Shown: positions 1-9,581 of the stretch, piece by piece
Numbering within the stretch: the first letter of the stretch is position 1
Layout: each line of letters opens with the position of its first letter
Assembly: GCF_019448235.1 (NCBI RefSeq)
Contig: NZ_CP080409.1
Coordinates: forward strand, 186,001 to 250,000
DNA length: 64,000 nt
Source of the DNA: Nocardioides panacisoli
GTDB taxonomy: Bacteria > Actinomycetota > Actinomycetes > Propionibacteriales > Nocardioidaceae
Direction of reading: 5' to 3'
Made by a program: the position numbers and the translations under genes
Notes under the pieces: model-generated
The model's input: only the letters and a program-made list of their open reading frames with translations
Told to the model about the DNA's origin: nothing
Databases searched by the model: none

Positions 1-183
1 CGCGGCACGCCCGGTCAGGTCGTAGCCGCCGCCGGGGCTGTTGGGGATGAACATCCGCAGCGGCGGATCGGCCGGGGCAGGTGCACTGCAACCGCTGAGG
101 GGGAGCAGGAGCGCGAGGCCGGCGAGCAGCGGGACGACCGCGGCAGCGAGGGAGTGACGGCCCGCGTCGGTGGTGCTGCGCAT
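1..183 (-). CDS. TctC-type substrate-binding lipoprotein (partial, N-terminus)
   Basis: Only the first 61 codons are in the window; the gene runs off the left edge. The start ATG (complement of 181-183) opens a lipoprotein signal peptide: charged n-region, a hydrophobic stretch of Ala, Val and Leu, and the lipobox LSGC, so the mature protein would begin at a lipidated Cys about residue 33. The mature start reads LRMFIPNSPGGGYDLTGRA, which matches the conserved opening of TctC/Bug extracytoplasmic receptors for tricarboxylates and other carboxylates. These receptors feed TctAB permeases, expected outside the window. It is divergent from a CitA/CitB-type two-component system, a usual arrangement for carboxylate-induced transporters, so that system probably controls it. 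The ligand cannot be told from this fragment. Confidence 0.85.
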   Translation of the reverse strand, partial: MRSTTDAGRHSLAAAVVPLLAGLALLLPLSGCSAPAPADPPLRMFIPNSPGGGYDLTGRAA

Positions 184-316
184 CGACGTCCTCCTTCGGT
201 TCCTCGGTCCTGCGGATCGGTCCCCGGCGCGCTCGGGTCGCGTTCCGGTCATGCGAGCATGGCCCCCGGACGTGGCGCTCGTCACGCTTGCGAAGGCAAG
301 GGAGGTTGTGGTCGTT

Positions 317-2005
317 GTGGTCGCGCCGCACGCTGCCCCTCCCCGACGCCGCGAGTTCACCCTCGCCGGCCAGTTCCTGGTGTGGCAGCTGGTCGTCGTC
401 GCGGTGCTGCTGGGCATCGTCGCCGTGCTGAGCGTGCGCCAGTCCACCGACAGCTTCGAGACCCAGCGCGGCGCCCAGATGCGTTCCACCGCGGAGTACG
501 TCGCCAACCTCGAGGTCGTGCGCGCCCAGCTCATCGCGGCCGCGGGTGATGAGGTGGTCCGTGCCGCCCTGCCGCGCACCCTCGCGCCGGCGGTCGAGCG
601 CGGCGTCAGCCTGTCCGGGGCCAGTGACGTGCTCGTCGTGGGCACGGCCGGCACCGTGGTCGTGGCGGCCGACCCGAGCCGCAACGGCACCGACGCCGAG
701 CTGGGCGAGAGCGACGCCCTCTCCGGGCGGGGCTGGACCGGCGCGGTGCCGGGCGCCGACGGCCGCGCCGTCGCGGCCCACGCCCCGGTCTTCGACGACG
801 ACGGCGCCCTGCTCGGCATCGTGGTCGCCGAGGAGACCTACCCGACGGTGTGGGAGCGACTGACCAGCGCCACCCCAGACCTGGGACTCTTCCTCGGCAT
901 CGGTGCGCTGCTGGGGGTCGCGGGCAGCTACGGCGTCTCGCGACTGGTGAAGCGGCGTACGCGCGGCCTGGGGGCGACCGACATCGAGCGGCTGGCCGAC
1001 CACCGCGAGGCCCTGCTGCACGCGATCCGGGAGGGCGTCGTGGCCGTCGGCACCGACCAGCGGGTGACGATGATGAACGACGCCGCCCGCCGCACGCTCG
1101 GCCTGGACGCGCCGGACGCCCCGCCCCCGGTGGGGCGACACGTCGACGAGCTCGGCCTCGACCCGCACGTCGTCGCCCTGCTCACCGGCGCCCCGGAGGT
1201 CGGAGACGTCCGCGACGCCGTCGCGTTGGTCGGCACCCAGGTGGTGGTGTTCAACCGCCGGGAGGCGGTCACCCACGGCCGCGGCATCGGTGGTGTGACG
1301 ACGCTGCGCGACCGCACCCAGCTGGTGTCGCTGCAGAGCCAGCTCAGCTCCAACCTCACCATCACCGACACGCTGCGGGCGCAGGCGCACGAGTTCGACA
1401 ACCGGCTCCACACCATCTCCGGGCTGGTCCAGCTGGGGGAGTACGACGAGGTGGCGGCCCTGGTGGGATCCCTCACCACCCGGCGCGCGGAGGTCACCGC
1501 CGCCGTCGCCGACCGGCTGCACGACTCCGCCGTCGCCGCACTGATGGTGGCCAAGCACGCGGTCGCCGAGGAGGCCGGCGTCGCGCTCGAGCTCGACCCG
1601 GGGTCGTGGCTGCCGCCGCTGGCCCCGGACCTCAGCGGCGACCTCACCACGGTGGTGGGCAACCTGGTCGACAACGCCGTGGACGCGTGCGCGGGCCGGG
1701 AGGCCGCCCTGGTGGAGGTGTGGCTCCGCCGCGACGGCGACACGGTCCACGTCCGGGTGCGGGACAACGGTCCCGGCGTCCCGGTCGACCAGCGGGAGGC
1801 GATCTTCGTGCGCGGCCACTCGACCAAGCCCGACGTGCCGGGCGGGCGCGGCATCGGCCTGCCGCTGGTCCGCCTCATCTGCACCCAGCGGGGCGGTCGC
1901 GTCACGGTGGGGGAGAACCGCGGGGGCGGCGCGGAGTTCCACGTCCACGTGCCGCTGGGCGAGGTGCCCGGCGACGACCGGAGCAGCGAGGAGGTGCCGG
2001 CGTGA
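317..2005 (+). CDS. CitA/DcuS-family sensor histidine kinase
   Basis: About 562 residues. Membrane segment near residues 20-41, an extracytoplasmic Cache/PAS-like sensor region, a second membrane segment near 190-212, a cytoplasmic PAS-like region, then the kinase core. The H-box reads AHEFDNRLHTISGL, the version typical of the CitA/DcuS/DctB-like family that senses di- and tricarboxylates; the N-box is LVDNAVDAC, with ATP-lid motifs DNGPGVP and GGRGIGLPLVR. The stop overlaps the next gene's GTG by four bases (GTGA), so kinase and regulator are translationally coupled. I chose GTG 317 because GGGAGG lies about 11 bases upstream; GTG 308 and GTG 170 are in frame alternatives. The divergent TctC-type receptor suggests the signal is a tricarboxylate or similar acid; that is inference. 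Confidence 0.9.
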   Translation: MVAPHAAPPRRREFTLAGQFLVWQLVVVAVLLGIVAVLSVRQSTDSFETQRGAQMRSTAEYVANLEVVRAQLIAAAGDEVVRAALPRTLAPAVERGVSLSGASDVLVVGTAGTVVVAADPSRNGTDAELGESDALSGRGWTGAVPGADGRAVAAHAPVFDDDGALLGIVVAEETYPTVWERLTSATPDLGLFLGIGALLGVAGSYGVSRLVKRRTRGLGATDIERLADHREALLHAIREGVVAVGTDQRVTMMNDAARRTLGLDAPDAPPPVGRHVDELGLDPHVVALLTGAPEVGDVRDAVALVGTQVVVFNRREAVTHGRGIGGVTTLRDRTQLVSLQSQLSSNLTITDTLRAQAHEFDNRLHTISGLVQLGEYDEVAALVGSLTTRRAEVTAAVADRLHDSAVAALMVAKHAVAEEAGVALELDPGSWLPPLAPDLSGDLTTVVGNLVDNAVDACAGREAALVEVWLRRDGDTVHVRVRDNGPGVPVDQREAIFVRGHSTKPDVPGGRGIGLPLVRLICTQRGGRVTVGENRGGGAEFHVHVPLGEVPGDDRSSEEVPA

Positions 2006-2682
2006 TCGGCGTACTCGTCGTCGACGACGACTTCATGGTCGCGCGCATCCACGCCAGGTTCGTCGAGCAGACCCCGGGGTTCGCGGTGGCGGGCGTGGCG
2101 CACAGCGGGGCCGAGGCGCTGGCCCAGGTCGCGACCGTCGACCCCGACCTGATCCTGCTCGACGTCCACCTGCCCGACGTGTCCGGGTTGGAGGTGCTCG
2201 AGCGGATCCGCGGCGAGGGCCGCCAGGTCGCGGTGGTCATGGTCACCGCCGAGCGCGGGGCCGACGCCGTCCGCGCCGCCCTGCACGGCGGCGCCATGCA
2301 GTACCTCGTCAAGCCGTTCGAGTACGACGACCTCGCCGACCGCCTGCGCCGGGTCGCCGCCGCCGTGGCGCAGCTCTCCGACGAGGCGGGGGACGCCACG
2401 CCGGTCGACCAGGCGACCATCGACACCGTCTTCGGCGGGCCGAGCCGCGCACGGCCGCGCCCGCGGCTGCCCAAGGGCCTCAGCCCCGAGACGGCGGCCC
2501 TGGTGCTCGACGCGGTGCGACGCCACGAGGAGACCTCGGCCTCCGAGGCGGGCGAGGCGGTCGGCCTCAGCCGGGTGACTGCTCGCCGCTACCTGGAGCA
2601 CTTCGCCGACACCGGTGCGGTCGAGGTGCGCCTGCGCTACGGCACGTCCGGGCGACCGGAGCGGCGCTACCGCCTCCCGTAG
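2002..2682 (+). CDS. CitB/DcuR-family response regulator
   Basis: 226 residues. The N-terminal receiver domain has the acidic pair DDD at 8-10, phospho-acceptor Asp54 in LLDVHLP, Thr82 and Lys104 (YLVKPFEY). The C-terminal part carries a helix-turn-helix (SASEAGEAVGLSRVTARRYLEHF) ending in RYGTSGRPERRYRL, a layout and ending typical of CitB/DcuR/DpiA regulators rather than OmpR or NarL types. GTG start at 2002 overlaps the kinase stop. Likely role is to activate the neighbouring carboxylate transporter when the kinase detects its ligand. Confidence 0.92.
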   Translation: MIGVLVVDDDFMVARIHARFVEQTPGFAVAGVAHSGAEALAQVATVDPDLILLDVHLPDVSGLEVLERIRGEGRQVAVVMVTAERGADAVRAALHGGAMQYLVKPFEYDDLADRLRRVAAAVAQLSDEAGDATPVDQATIDTVFGGPSRARPRPRLPKGLSPETAALVLDAVRRHEETSASEAGEAVGLSRVTARRYLEHFADTGAVEVRLRYGTSGRPERRYRLP

Positions 2683-2752
2683 CAGCGTTGCCGCGACCCC
2701 GTCCGTGGCGTCCGCGCACCGGGAGGATTCCGGGTGCAACGCCGGCGGCACC

Positions 2753-2758
2753 TAACCT
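2753..2758 (+). promoter_or_regulatory. Probable -10 box of leaderless mec transcript
   Basis: TAACCT sits 7 bases before GTG 2766, so transcription would begin at or next to the start codon. No Shine-Dalgarno sequence is present between them. Confidence 0.5.
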
Positions 2759-2765
2759 GTGGGGC

Positions 2766-3233
2766 GTGTTGAGGATCGACCAGGCGACGTACGACGCGAT
2801 CGTCGCCCACGCCAAGCGTGACCACCCCGTGGAGGCCTGCGGCATCGTCGCCGGCCCCGAGGGCAGCGACCGGCCCGAGCGCCTGGTCGAGATGGTCAAC
2901 GCCGCGGGGAGTCCGACGTTCTACGAGTTCGACTCCACCGAGCTGCTCGACCTCTACAAGCAGATGTGGGACAACGACGAGGAGCCGATCGTCGTCTACC
3001 ACTCCCACACCGCCACCGAGGCCTACCCGAGTGTGACCGACATCAACCTGGCCAGCGAGCCGGGCGCCCACTACGTGTTGGTGAGCACGCGGAACTGCTT
3101 TGATGCCGACGGTGGGAATAACGACGAGCCTGTGGAGTTCCACTCCTACAGCATCGTTGACGGCGTCGTGACCGAGGAAGCGGTCGAGGTCGTCCCCGAA
3201 CTCCCGAGCAACCCGACGAGGAGCGAGTCCTAA
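2766..3233 (+). CDS. mec: JAMM-family CysO-cysteine peptidase
   Basis: 155 residues. The zinc metallopeptidase JAMM motif is complete: Glu23, His79-x-His81, Ser89 and Asp92 (YHSHTATEAYPSVTD). In Mycobacterium tuberculosis the homologue Mec (Rv1334) releases cysteine from the CysO-cysteine adduct formed by CysM, and the three genes are adjacent in the same order as here. The start GTG 2766 is supported by the -10 box 7 bases upstream and by homologous N-termini; longer in-frame starts would add an unconserved Arg/Pro-rich tail. It is followed after 3 bases by cysO. A second role, trimming the extra residue from CysO (see cysO), is possible. Confidence 0.93.
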   Translation: MLRIDQATYDAIVAHAKRDHPVEACGIVAGPEGSDRPERLVEMVNAAGSPTFYEFDSTELLDLYKQMWDNDEEPIVVYHSHTATEAYPSVTDINLASEPGAHYVLVSTRNCFDADGGNNDEPVEFHSYSIVDGVVTEEAVEVVPELPSNPTRSES

Positions 3234-3236
3234 GCC

Positions 3237-4468
<1,232 letters not shown>

Positions 4469-4471
<3 letters not shown>

Positions 4472-4487
4472 CGCGGTCCTCGCGTCA
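4469..4487. terminator. Hairpin across convergent stop codons of cysM and the phosphodiesterase gene
   Basis: A perfect 7-bp inverted repeat (TGACGCG, 5-base loop, CGCGTCA). The first TGA is the cysM stop and the final TCA is the stop of the opposite gene, so the repeat probably terminates both. No T-tract follows. Confidence 0.4.
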
Positions 4488-5504
4488 CCGCCAGGCGAGC
4501 CGCTGCTCGGTGCCCCACTGGCTCCCCGGCACCGGGCCGAGCCCCAGCAGCGACAGGGCGAGGTTCGCCACGTCGCCGTTGCGGATCGGCTGCACCCCGG
4601 TGGCCGGCCGCCACGCCCGGCCGGGCCGCCGGTAGCCGCGCGAGAGGCGGTAGAGGTTCTCGCCGCGCGCGACGCCGCGGCCGTGGACCACGAAGGGCAC
4701 GCGGTGGTTGGCGAGCCGCCGGGGGTCGGCGTGGCTGCGGCGCCAGGGCACGCCGCCGTGGTCGCTGGTCAGCACGATCCTGAGCCGCTGTCGCAGGGCC
4801 CGAGAGGCGTCACGCGTGGCCAGCACCGTGCCGACCAGCCGGTCCGCACGCTGCACGGCCCGTCGGTACTGCGGCCCCATCCAGCGGTGGTCGTGGCCGG
4901 CACGGTCCGGCCCGCCCAGGTGCAGCAGCGAGAAGGCCGGACGCTCGCGGCGCAGGTGGCGCCGCAACCGGAAGGTGACCCCGGCGTCCTTGCCCTCGCG
5001 GACCACCGAGGTGTGCACCGCGCCCGGCCAGGTGCGGCGGAAGAGGGAGAACTTGGACTTCGTGGCGAACACGGCCGTGCTGCCACCGGCCGCGTCGACC
5101 TCGGTGAAGACCGAGGCCACCGGCCCGCCGGCACCGTCGCGGACCGTCCGCCCGCGCGCGTCGTGGTTCCACGTCACGCCGTGGCCGCCGTACGCCGCGT
5201 CGATGCGTCGTCCGGTCACCATGCTCGTGTGGTTGGGCAGGGTGTCGGTGAGCTCGGGTTGGGCGCGGGCGTTGCGGGTGCTGGCGCCCTGGCGCAGCAG
5301 CCGGTGCAGGTGGGGGAGGCGTGAGGGGCCGAGCTTGCCGATCACCTTCGGGGTGAGCCCGTCCACCGAGATGACCAGGACCAGCCGGCCGTTGGTGGTG
5401 GCGGGTGCCGGGGTCGAGGAGGCGGGCGCCGCGGCCACCGGCCGGAGGCCCACCAATGCGAGGACCAGCAGGAGCAGGGCCGCGCGGCGGTGCGGGGCAG
5501 CCAT
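4485..5504 (-). CDS. Secreted alkaline-phosphatase-superfamily protein (nucleotide pyrophosphatase/phosphodiesterase-like)
   Basis: 339 residues. Starts with a Sec signal peptide (MAAPHRRAALLLLVLALVG, cleavage near AAA). Metal and nucleophile motifs of the type I phosphodiesterase/pyrophosphatase family are visible: ISVDGLTP (metal Asp), DTLPNHTSMVTG (Thr nucleophile), GGPDRAGHDHRW (Asp/His metal ligands) and LTSDHGG with a later NHRVPFVVHG. It probably hydrolyses phosphoesters or phosphodiesters outside the membrane; substrate is unknown. The start was set at ATG 5504, with TATCCT six bases upstream giving a leaderless transcript; a longer reading frame exists upstream but lacks conserved sequence. 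Confidence 0.82.
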   Translation of the reverse strand: MAAPHRRAALLLLVLALVGLRPVAAAPASSTPAPATTNGRLVLVISVDGLTPKVIGKLGPSRLPHLHRLLRQGASTRNARAQPELTDTLPNHTSMVTGRRIDAAYGGHGVTWNHDARGRTVRDGAGGPVASVFTEVDAAGGSTAVFATKSKFSLFRRTWPGAVHTSVVREGKDAGVTFRLRRHLRRERPAFSLLHLGGPDRAGHDHRWMGPQYRRAVQRADRLVGTVLATRDASRALRQRLRIVLTSDHGGVPWRRSHADPRRLANHRVPFVVHGRGVARGENLYRLSRGYRRPGRAWRPATGVQPIRNGDVANLALSLLGLGPVPGSQWGTEQRLAWR

Positions 5505-5510
5505 GGCAGC

Positions 5511-5516
5511 AGGATA
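5511..5516 (-). promoter_or_regulatory. Probable -10 box for the phosphodiesterase gene
   Basis: Reads TATCCT on the minus strand and lies 6 bases before ATG 5504, consistent with a leaderless transcript. Confidence 0.45.
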
Positions 5517-5571
5517 GGCAGCCACCACGTGATGTCGCTGACGATTCCGTCCTCCGGCCCGTGGTTCCCCG

Positions 5572-5577
5572 TACGCT
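5572..5577 (+). promoter_or_regulatory. Probable -10 box of leaderless murI transcript
   Basis: TACGCT, 6 bases before GTG 5584. Confidence 0.5.
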
Positions 5578-5583
5578 GGGCCG

Positions 5584-6402
5584 GTGTTTCCCACGCAACG
5601 CGACGTCGATGCCCCCATCGGCATCTTCGACTCCGGGTTCGGCGGCCTGACCGTCGCGCGCTCGGTGATCGACCAGCTCCCGCACGAGTCGATCACCTAC
5701 CTCGGTGACACGGCGCGCCAGCCCTACGGCCCCAAGCGGATCGCCGAGGTGCGGGAGTACGCACTGGAGTGCCTGGACCACCTGGTCGAGCAGGGCGTCA
5801 AGGCCCTGGTCATCGCGTGCAACTCCGCGAGCGGCGCCATGCTGCGCGACGCGCGCGAGCGCTACGACGTGCCGGTGGTCGAGGTGATCTACCCCGCCAC
5901 GCGTCGGGCGGTCGCGGCGACCCGCAACGGCCGCATCGGCGTGATCTGCACCCGGTCGACCGCGGAGTCGATGGCCTACGACGACGCGTTCGCGGCGGCG
6001 CCCCACATCGAGCTGACCACGCAGGCGTGCCCGCGGTTCGTGGAGTTCGTCGAGGCCGGCATCACCTCCGGTGAGGAGCTGTACGCCGTCGCGCACGAGT
6101 ACCTGGACCCGCTGGCCGCCGCCGGGGTCGACACCCTGGTGCTGGGCTGCACCCACTACCCGCTGCTGACCGGGGTCATCTCCTACGTCATGGGCCAGGA
6201 GGTCACGCTGGTGAGCAGTGCCGAGGAGTGCGGCAAGCAGGTGTTCAAGATGCTGACCGACACCGGCCTGATGCGGCCCGGGGGTGAGGCGACGTACTCC
6301 TTCCTCACCACGGGCTCGCCCGGTGACTTCGCCGACATCGGCCAGCGGTTCCTCGGTGCCGAACTCGCCGCTGCGGGCCAGTTCGTCGGGGGAATGGCAT
6401 GA
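5584..6402 (+). CDS. murI: Glutamate racemase
   Basis: 272 residues, normal length. It interconverts L- and D-glutamate to supply D-Glu for peptidoglycan stem peptides. Motifs: [13 protein letters not shown] (16-27, catalytic Asp), GDTARQPYG, first catalytic Cys79 in ACNSASG and second Cys in LGCTHYPLL. It is followed by an overlapping metallo-beta-lactamase-fold gene (ATGA). The order murI - Rv1339-like - rph - rdgB seen in mycobacteria is kept here, although about 4 kb of other genes is inserted between the second and third members. Confidence 0.96.
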   Translation: MFPTQRDVDAPIGIFDSGFGGLTVARSVIDQLPHESITYLGDTARQPYGPKRIAEVREYALECLDHLVEQGVKALVIACNSASGAMLRDARERYDVPVVEVIYPATRRAVAATRNGRIGVICTRSTAESMAYDDAFAAAPHIELTTQACPRFVEFVEAGITSGEELYAVAHEYLDPLAAAGVDTLVLGCTHYPLLTGVISYVMGQEVTLVSSAEECGKQVFKMLTDTGLMRPGGEATYSFLTTGSPGDFADIGQRFLGAELAAAGQFVGGMA

Positions 6403-7181
6403 TCGGCCGGGTGGTGGGCACGGACTTCCGGATGACGGTCGTGGGGTGCTCCGGGTCCTACCCCGGTCCGGACTCCCCGGCCAGTTGCTACCTGGTGCAG
6501 GCCGAGGCGGAGGGGCGCACCTGGAATCTCGTGGTCGACCTCGGCAACGGCGCGCTGGGGGCGCTGCAGCGCTACATCGACCCGTTGCAGGTCGACGCCG
6601 TGCTGCTCAGCCACCTCCACGCCGACCACTGCATCGACATGACCTCCTACTACGTGCTGCGCAAGTTCCACCCCACGGGGACGCAGCCGCAGATCCCGGT
6701 GTGGGGCCCGAGCGACACCCCGGGCCGCCTCTCCCGGGCCTACGACCTGCCGATGAACCCGGGCATGCGGGAGGAGTTCGAGTTCTTCTCCTTCCCGGCG
6801 GCCGTCGAGATCGGTCCGTTCCACGTGCGCGCGGTCGCCGTGGACCACCCGGTCGAGGCCTATGCGATGCGCATCAGCGTGGGGGACAAGGTGCTGGCCT
6901 ACTCCGGCGACACCGGTCCGGTCGACTCGCTGGTCGACGTCGCCGTCGACGCCGACCTCTTCCTCGCCGAGGCGTCCTTCGAGGAGGGCGCCGACAACCC
7001 GCCCAGCCTCCACCTGACCGGCAAGGAGTGCGGTGACTACGCCACCAAGGCGGGGGCGAAGCGGTTGCTGCTGACGCACGTGCCGCCGTGGCACGACCCG
7101 CAGGTCGTGGTCGACGAGGCGCGCGCGGCGTACGACGGGCCGCTGGAGCTGGCGGCGGCCGGCGCGGTCTACCGCCTCTGA
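6399..7181 (+). CDS. Metallo-beta-lactamase-fold hydrolase, Rv1339-like (candidate cyclic nucleotide phosphodiesterase)
   Basis: 260 residues. The zinc signature SHLHADHC (His72, His74, Asp76, His77) is followed by GDTG and an EASF segment near the C-terminal third, as in RNase Z-like hydrolases. The M. tuberculosis neighbour of murI, Rv1339, belongs to this family and has been described as an atypical class II cAMP phosphodiesterase, so that activity is the best guess. The ATG overlaps the murI stop, so the two are co-translated. No membrane segment or signal peptide. Confidence 0.85.
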   Translation: MIGRVVGTDFRMTVVGCSGSYPGPDSPASCYLVQAEAEGRTWNLVVDLGNGALGALQRYIDPLQVDAVLLSHLHADHCIDMTSYYVLRKFHPTGTQPQIPVWGPSDTPGRLSRAYDLPMNPGMREEFEFFSFPAAVEIGPFHVRAVAVDHPVEAYAMRISVGDKVLAYSGDTGPVDSLVDVAVDADLFLAEASFEEGADNPPSLHLTGKECGDYATKAGAKRLLLTHVPPWHDPQVVVDEARAAYDGPLELAAAGAVYRL

Positions 7182-7232
7182 GGGCGCCGACCCGCAGGTC
7201 GCGCGCCCCCAGCGGACGGTGCGGAGCCCGGG

Positions 7233-8501
7233 TCAGCTGCCCCAGGTGAGGGCGGTGCTGGCGACGGCGAGCTCGATCGTGGCGCCCACCGGGAGGCCGG
7301 CACGCTCGGTGTCGAGCACGATGTGGACCGCGCGGATCCGGTTGATCGGGCCGGCGGTGGCCTGCTCGTTGATCACGACCTTGCCCAGGTTGGCGACGTT
7401 GATCGTGGTGTTGGGGGCGACGTCGACGTCGATGGGCTGGCCGGCGACCTCGAGGTCGACGAAGGTCAGGTCCATGTCGCCGCGGTAGGTGCCGCCGATC
7501 CGCTCGCCGTGGGCGGTCGCGGTGATCGCGTCGGCCTTCACCAGGCCGCCGAGGAGGTTGACCCCGGCGATCTGGCTGGTGGTGGTGACCTCCATGTCGC
7601 CGTTGTCGCTCTTGGAGGAGGTGGAGGTGGACTCCACGGCGGCGACCTTGAGGACGCCGGCGGCGTCCACGGATGCGGTGGAGTTCTTCAGGGTCTCGCC
7701 GTCGCTGCCGCCGCTGGGGGTGCGCAGCAGCGCGGTCGGCCCGGACTCGACCCTGACGGTCCCGTTGCCGGCGTCGGCCTTGATCTGGGACCCGTAGGCG
7801 TTGCCGTAGACGGCGCCCTCGTCGGGGTCGGGTGCGGGCGTCAGCACCGACATCGCGGGGTTGACGTTGATGCGCGCACCCCGGGGTGCCTCACCGCGCC
7901 GCTCGAGCAGGGAGATGCTCAGGGCCGAGGCGAAGGTCCCGCGGCTGCCGTCCTTCTCCGCGGAGCTGAAGTAGTTCAGCGCGATCGCGGCGACGCCGGG
8001 GATCGACACGAACCGGTTCTTGCGCACCGTGACGGGGAACTTGCGGCCAGCGATGCGGAGGTTGACCAGCTTCGAGCCGCCGGTCGCTCGGGAGGTGCCG
8101 TCGTCGTTGGCGTACGTCGTCACGACGGTCTCGAGCGCGTCGGCGCGGATCGCGCCGCCCAGCAGGCGGACCCCGGCGATGCGTGAGGTGGTCCTGGTGG
8201 CCACGCCCTGCGGCGTGGCGAAGCGCTCCGAGCGGGTCTCGACCACGCCGGTGGACACCAGTTGGGCCACCTTGATCGCCGCCGTGCTGTTGGTGTCGGT
8301 GGCGGCGCTGGTGGCGGTCACCGAGGAGGTGGCGGTCAGGTCGGAGGAGATGGTGGTGCCGAGCGCCTTGATCTGGGTCGCACCGGCCGTGGCGGTGAAG
8401 CTCCAGGTCGTGGCGGCACTGGCCGGCGCGACGAGGCCGAGGCCGAGCACGAGCGCGGCAGCGATGGCGCCGGTGAACAGGCGCGAGAGCGTGGTGGTCA
8501 T
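7233..8501 (-). CDS. Secreted two-repeat protein, choice-of-anchor P-like
   Basis: 422 residues. Sec signal peptide (LSRLFTGAIAAALVLGLGLV, cleavage after APASA). The mature part has two homologous blocks, each with a core like (S/Q)IAGV-LLGG-(I/V)-ADA followed by an LR/LEVAG strand and a Thr/Val-rich segment; one block starts near residue 110 and the other near residue 305. The pattern resembles actinobacterial secreted proteins annotated as choice-of-anchor P family. No C-terminal sorting signal is visible. Start ATG 8501 is preceded by GGGGAC with 5 bases spacing; ATG 8513 is an alternative. Function unknown. Confidence 0.75.
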   Translation of the reverse strand: MTTTLSRLFTGAIAAALVLGLGLVAPASAATTWSFTATAGATQIKALGTTISSDLTATSSVTATSAATDTNSTAAIKVAQLVSTGVVETRSERFATPQGVATRTTSRIAGVRLLGGAIRADALETVVTTYANDDGTSRATGGSKLVNLRIAGRKFPVTVRKNRFVSIPGVAAIALNYFSSAEKDGSRGTFASALSISLLERRGEAPRGARINVNPAMSVLTPAPDPDEGAVYGNAYGSQIKADAGNGTVRVESGPTALLRTPSGGSDGETLKNSTASVDAAGVLKVAAVESTSTSSKSDNGDMEVTTTSQIAGVNLLGGLVKADAITATAHGERIGGTYRGDMDLTFVDLEVAGQPIDVDVAPNTTINVANLGKVVINEQATAGPINRIRAVHIVLDTERAGLPVGATIELAVASTALTWGS

Positions 8502-8666
8502 CAAAGTCCCCATGGATGAAGTTGTCAGATGTGGCGGAGCAGTTGAAGGAGCAACGATGACGCTACGCTCGTGGTCACGGCTTCGGAAGCACATCGCTGA
8601 TGAATTGTCGGGGGCACGCGGCGTGACGCCGTACGCCGTCGATCGCGGATCGGGCACAGTGGCCCC

Positions 8667-9581
8667 ATGATCACCGTCGACCACCTGACCAAGAGCTACG
8701 GGCGCTTCACGGCCGTGGACGACGTCAGCTTCGCCTGCCGCCCGGGCACCGTCACCGGGTTCCTCGGCCCCAACGGTGCCGGCAAGACCACGACGATGCG
8801 GGTCATGGTCGGCCTCACGCCGGCCACCCGGGGATCGGTCACCATCGGCGGCCTGGACTACCACCAGATCCCCAACCCGGGGCGCCACGTCGGCGTGCTG
8901 CTCGACGCCAGCGCGCAGCACGCGGGCCGCACCGGCCGTGAGGTGCTCACGATCGGTGCCCAGACGATGGGCCTGCCCCGCACGCGCGTGGACGAGATGC
9001 TCGCGCTGGTGGGCCTGTCCCCGGAGGAGTCCCGCCGGCGGATCAAGAACTACTCACTCGGCATGCGCCAGCGCCTCGGCATCGCCCACGCGCTCCTCGG
9101 TGACCCGTCGGTGCTGATCCTGGACGAGCCGGCCAACGGGCTGGACCCGGCCGGCATCCGCTGGATGCGGGACCTGTTGAAGTCCTACGCCGACCGCGGC
9201 GGCACGGTGCTGCTCTCCAGCCACCTGCTCCACGAGGTGGAGCAGATCGCCGACGAGATGATCCTGATCGGCCACGGCCGGATCGTCGCGCAGGGGGACC
9301 GCGCGACCCTGCTCGAGGGCTCCGACGGCGTCCAGACGCTGGTGACCTCGCTGGACAACGCCGCCCTGGCCACGGCACTCGCCGACGGCGGCCACCGGGT
9401 GGAGTCGGCGGGCGCCGGCCTCCGTGTCCACGCGACCGCCGAGGCGGTGGGGCGGGCCGCTCTGTCGGCCGGGGTGGTCCTCACCGACCTGCGCAGCGGG
9501 GGAGCCGGGCTCGAGGACCTCTTCCTCGAGCTCACCTCCGCCACCCAACGCGACCCGCTGACGGAAGGTACGCCGCGATGA
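8667..9581 (+). CDS. ABC transporter ATP-binding protein (DrrA/CcmA-type)
   Basis: 304 residues. Walker A GPNGAGKTT, Q-loop region, signature LGMRQRLGIAHAL (a degenerate LSGGQ), Walker B VLILDEPANGLDP and H-loop SSHLLHEVEQ. The roughly 80 residues after the nucleotide-binding core form the extension typical of DrrA-like exporters. Partners with the ABC-2 permease whose ATG overlaps its stop. The cargo cannot be deduced. The weak CACAGT lies 6 bases before the start. Confidence 0.93.
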   Translation: MITVDHLTKSYGRFTAVDDVSFACRPGTVTGFLGPNGAGKTTTMRVMVGLTPATRGSVTIGGLDYHQIPNPGRHVGVLLDASAQHAGRTGREVLTIGAQTMGLPRTRVDEMLALVGLSPEESRRRIKNYSLGMRQRLGIAHALLGDPSVLILDEPANGLDPAGIRWMRDLLKSYADRGGTVLLSSHLLHEVEQIADEMILIGHGRIVAQGDRATLLEGSDGVQTLVTSLDNAALATALADGGHRVESAGAGLRVHATAEAVGRAALSAGVVLTDLRSGGAGLEDLFLELTSATQRDPLTEGTPR

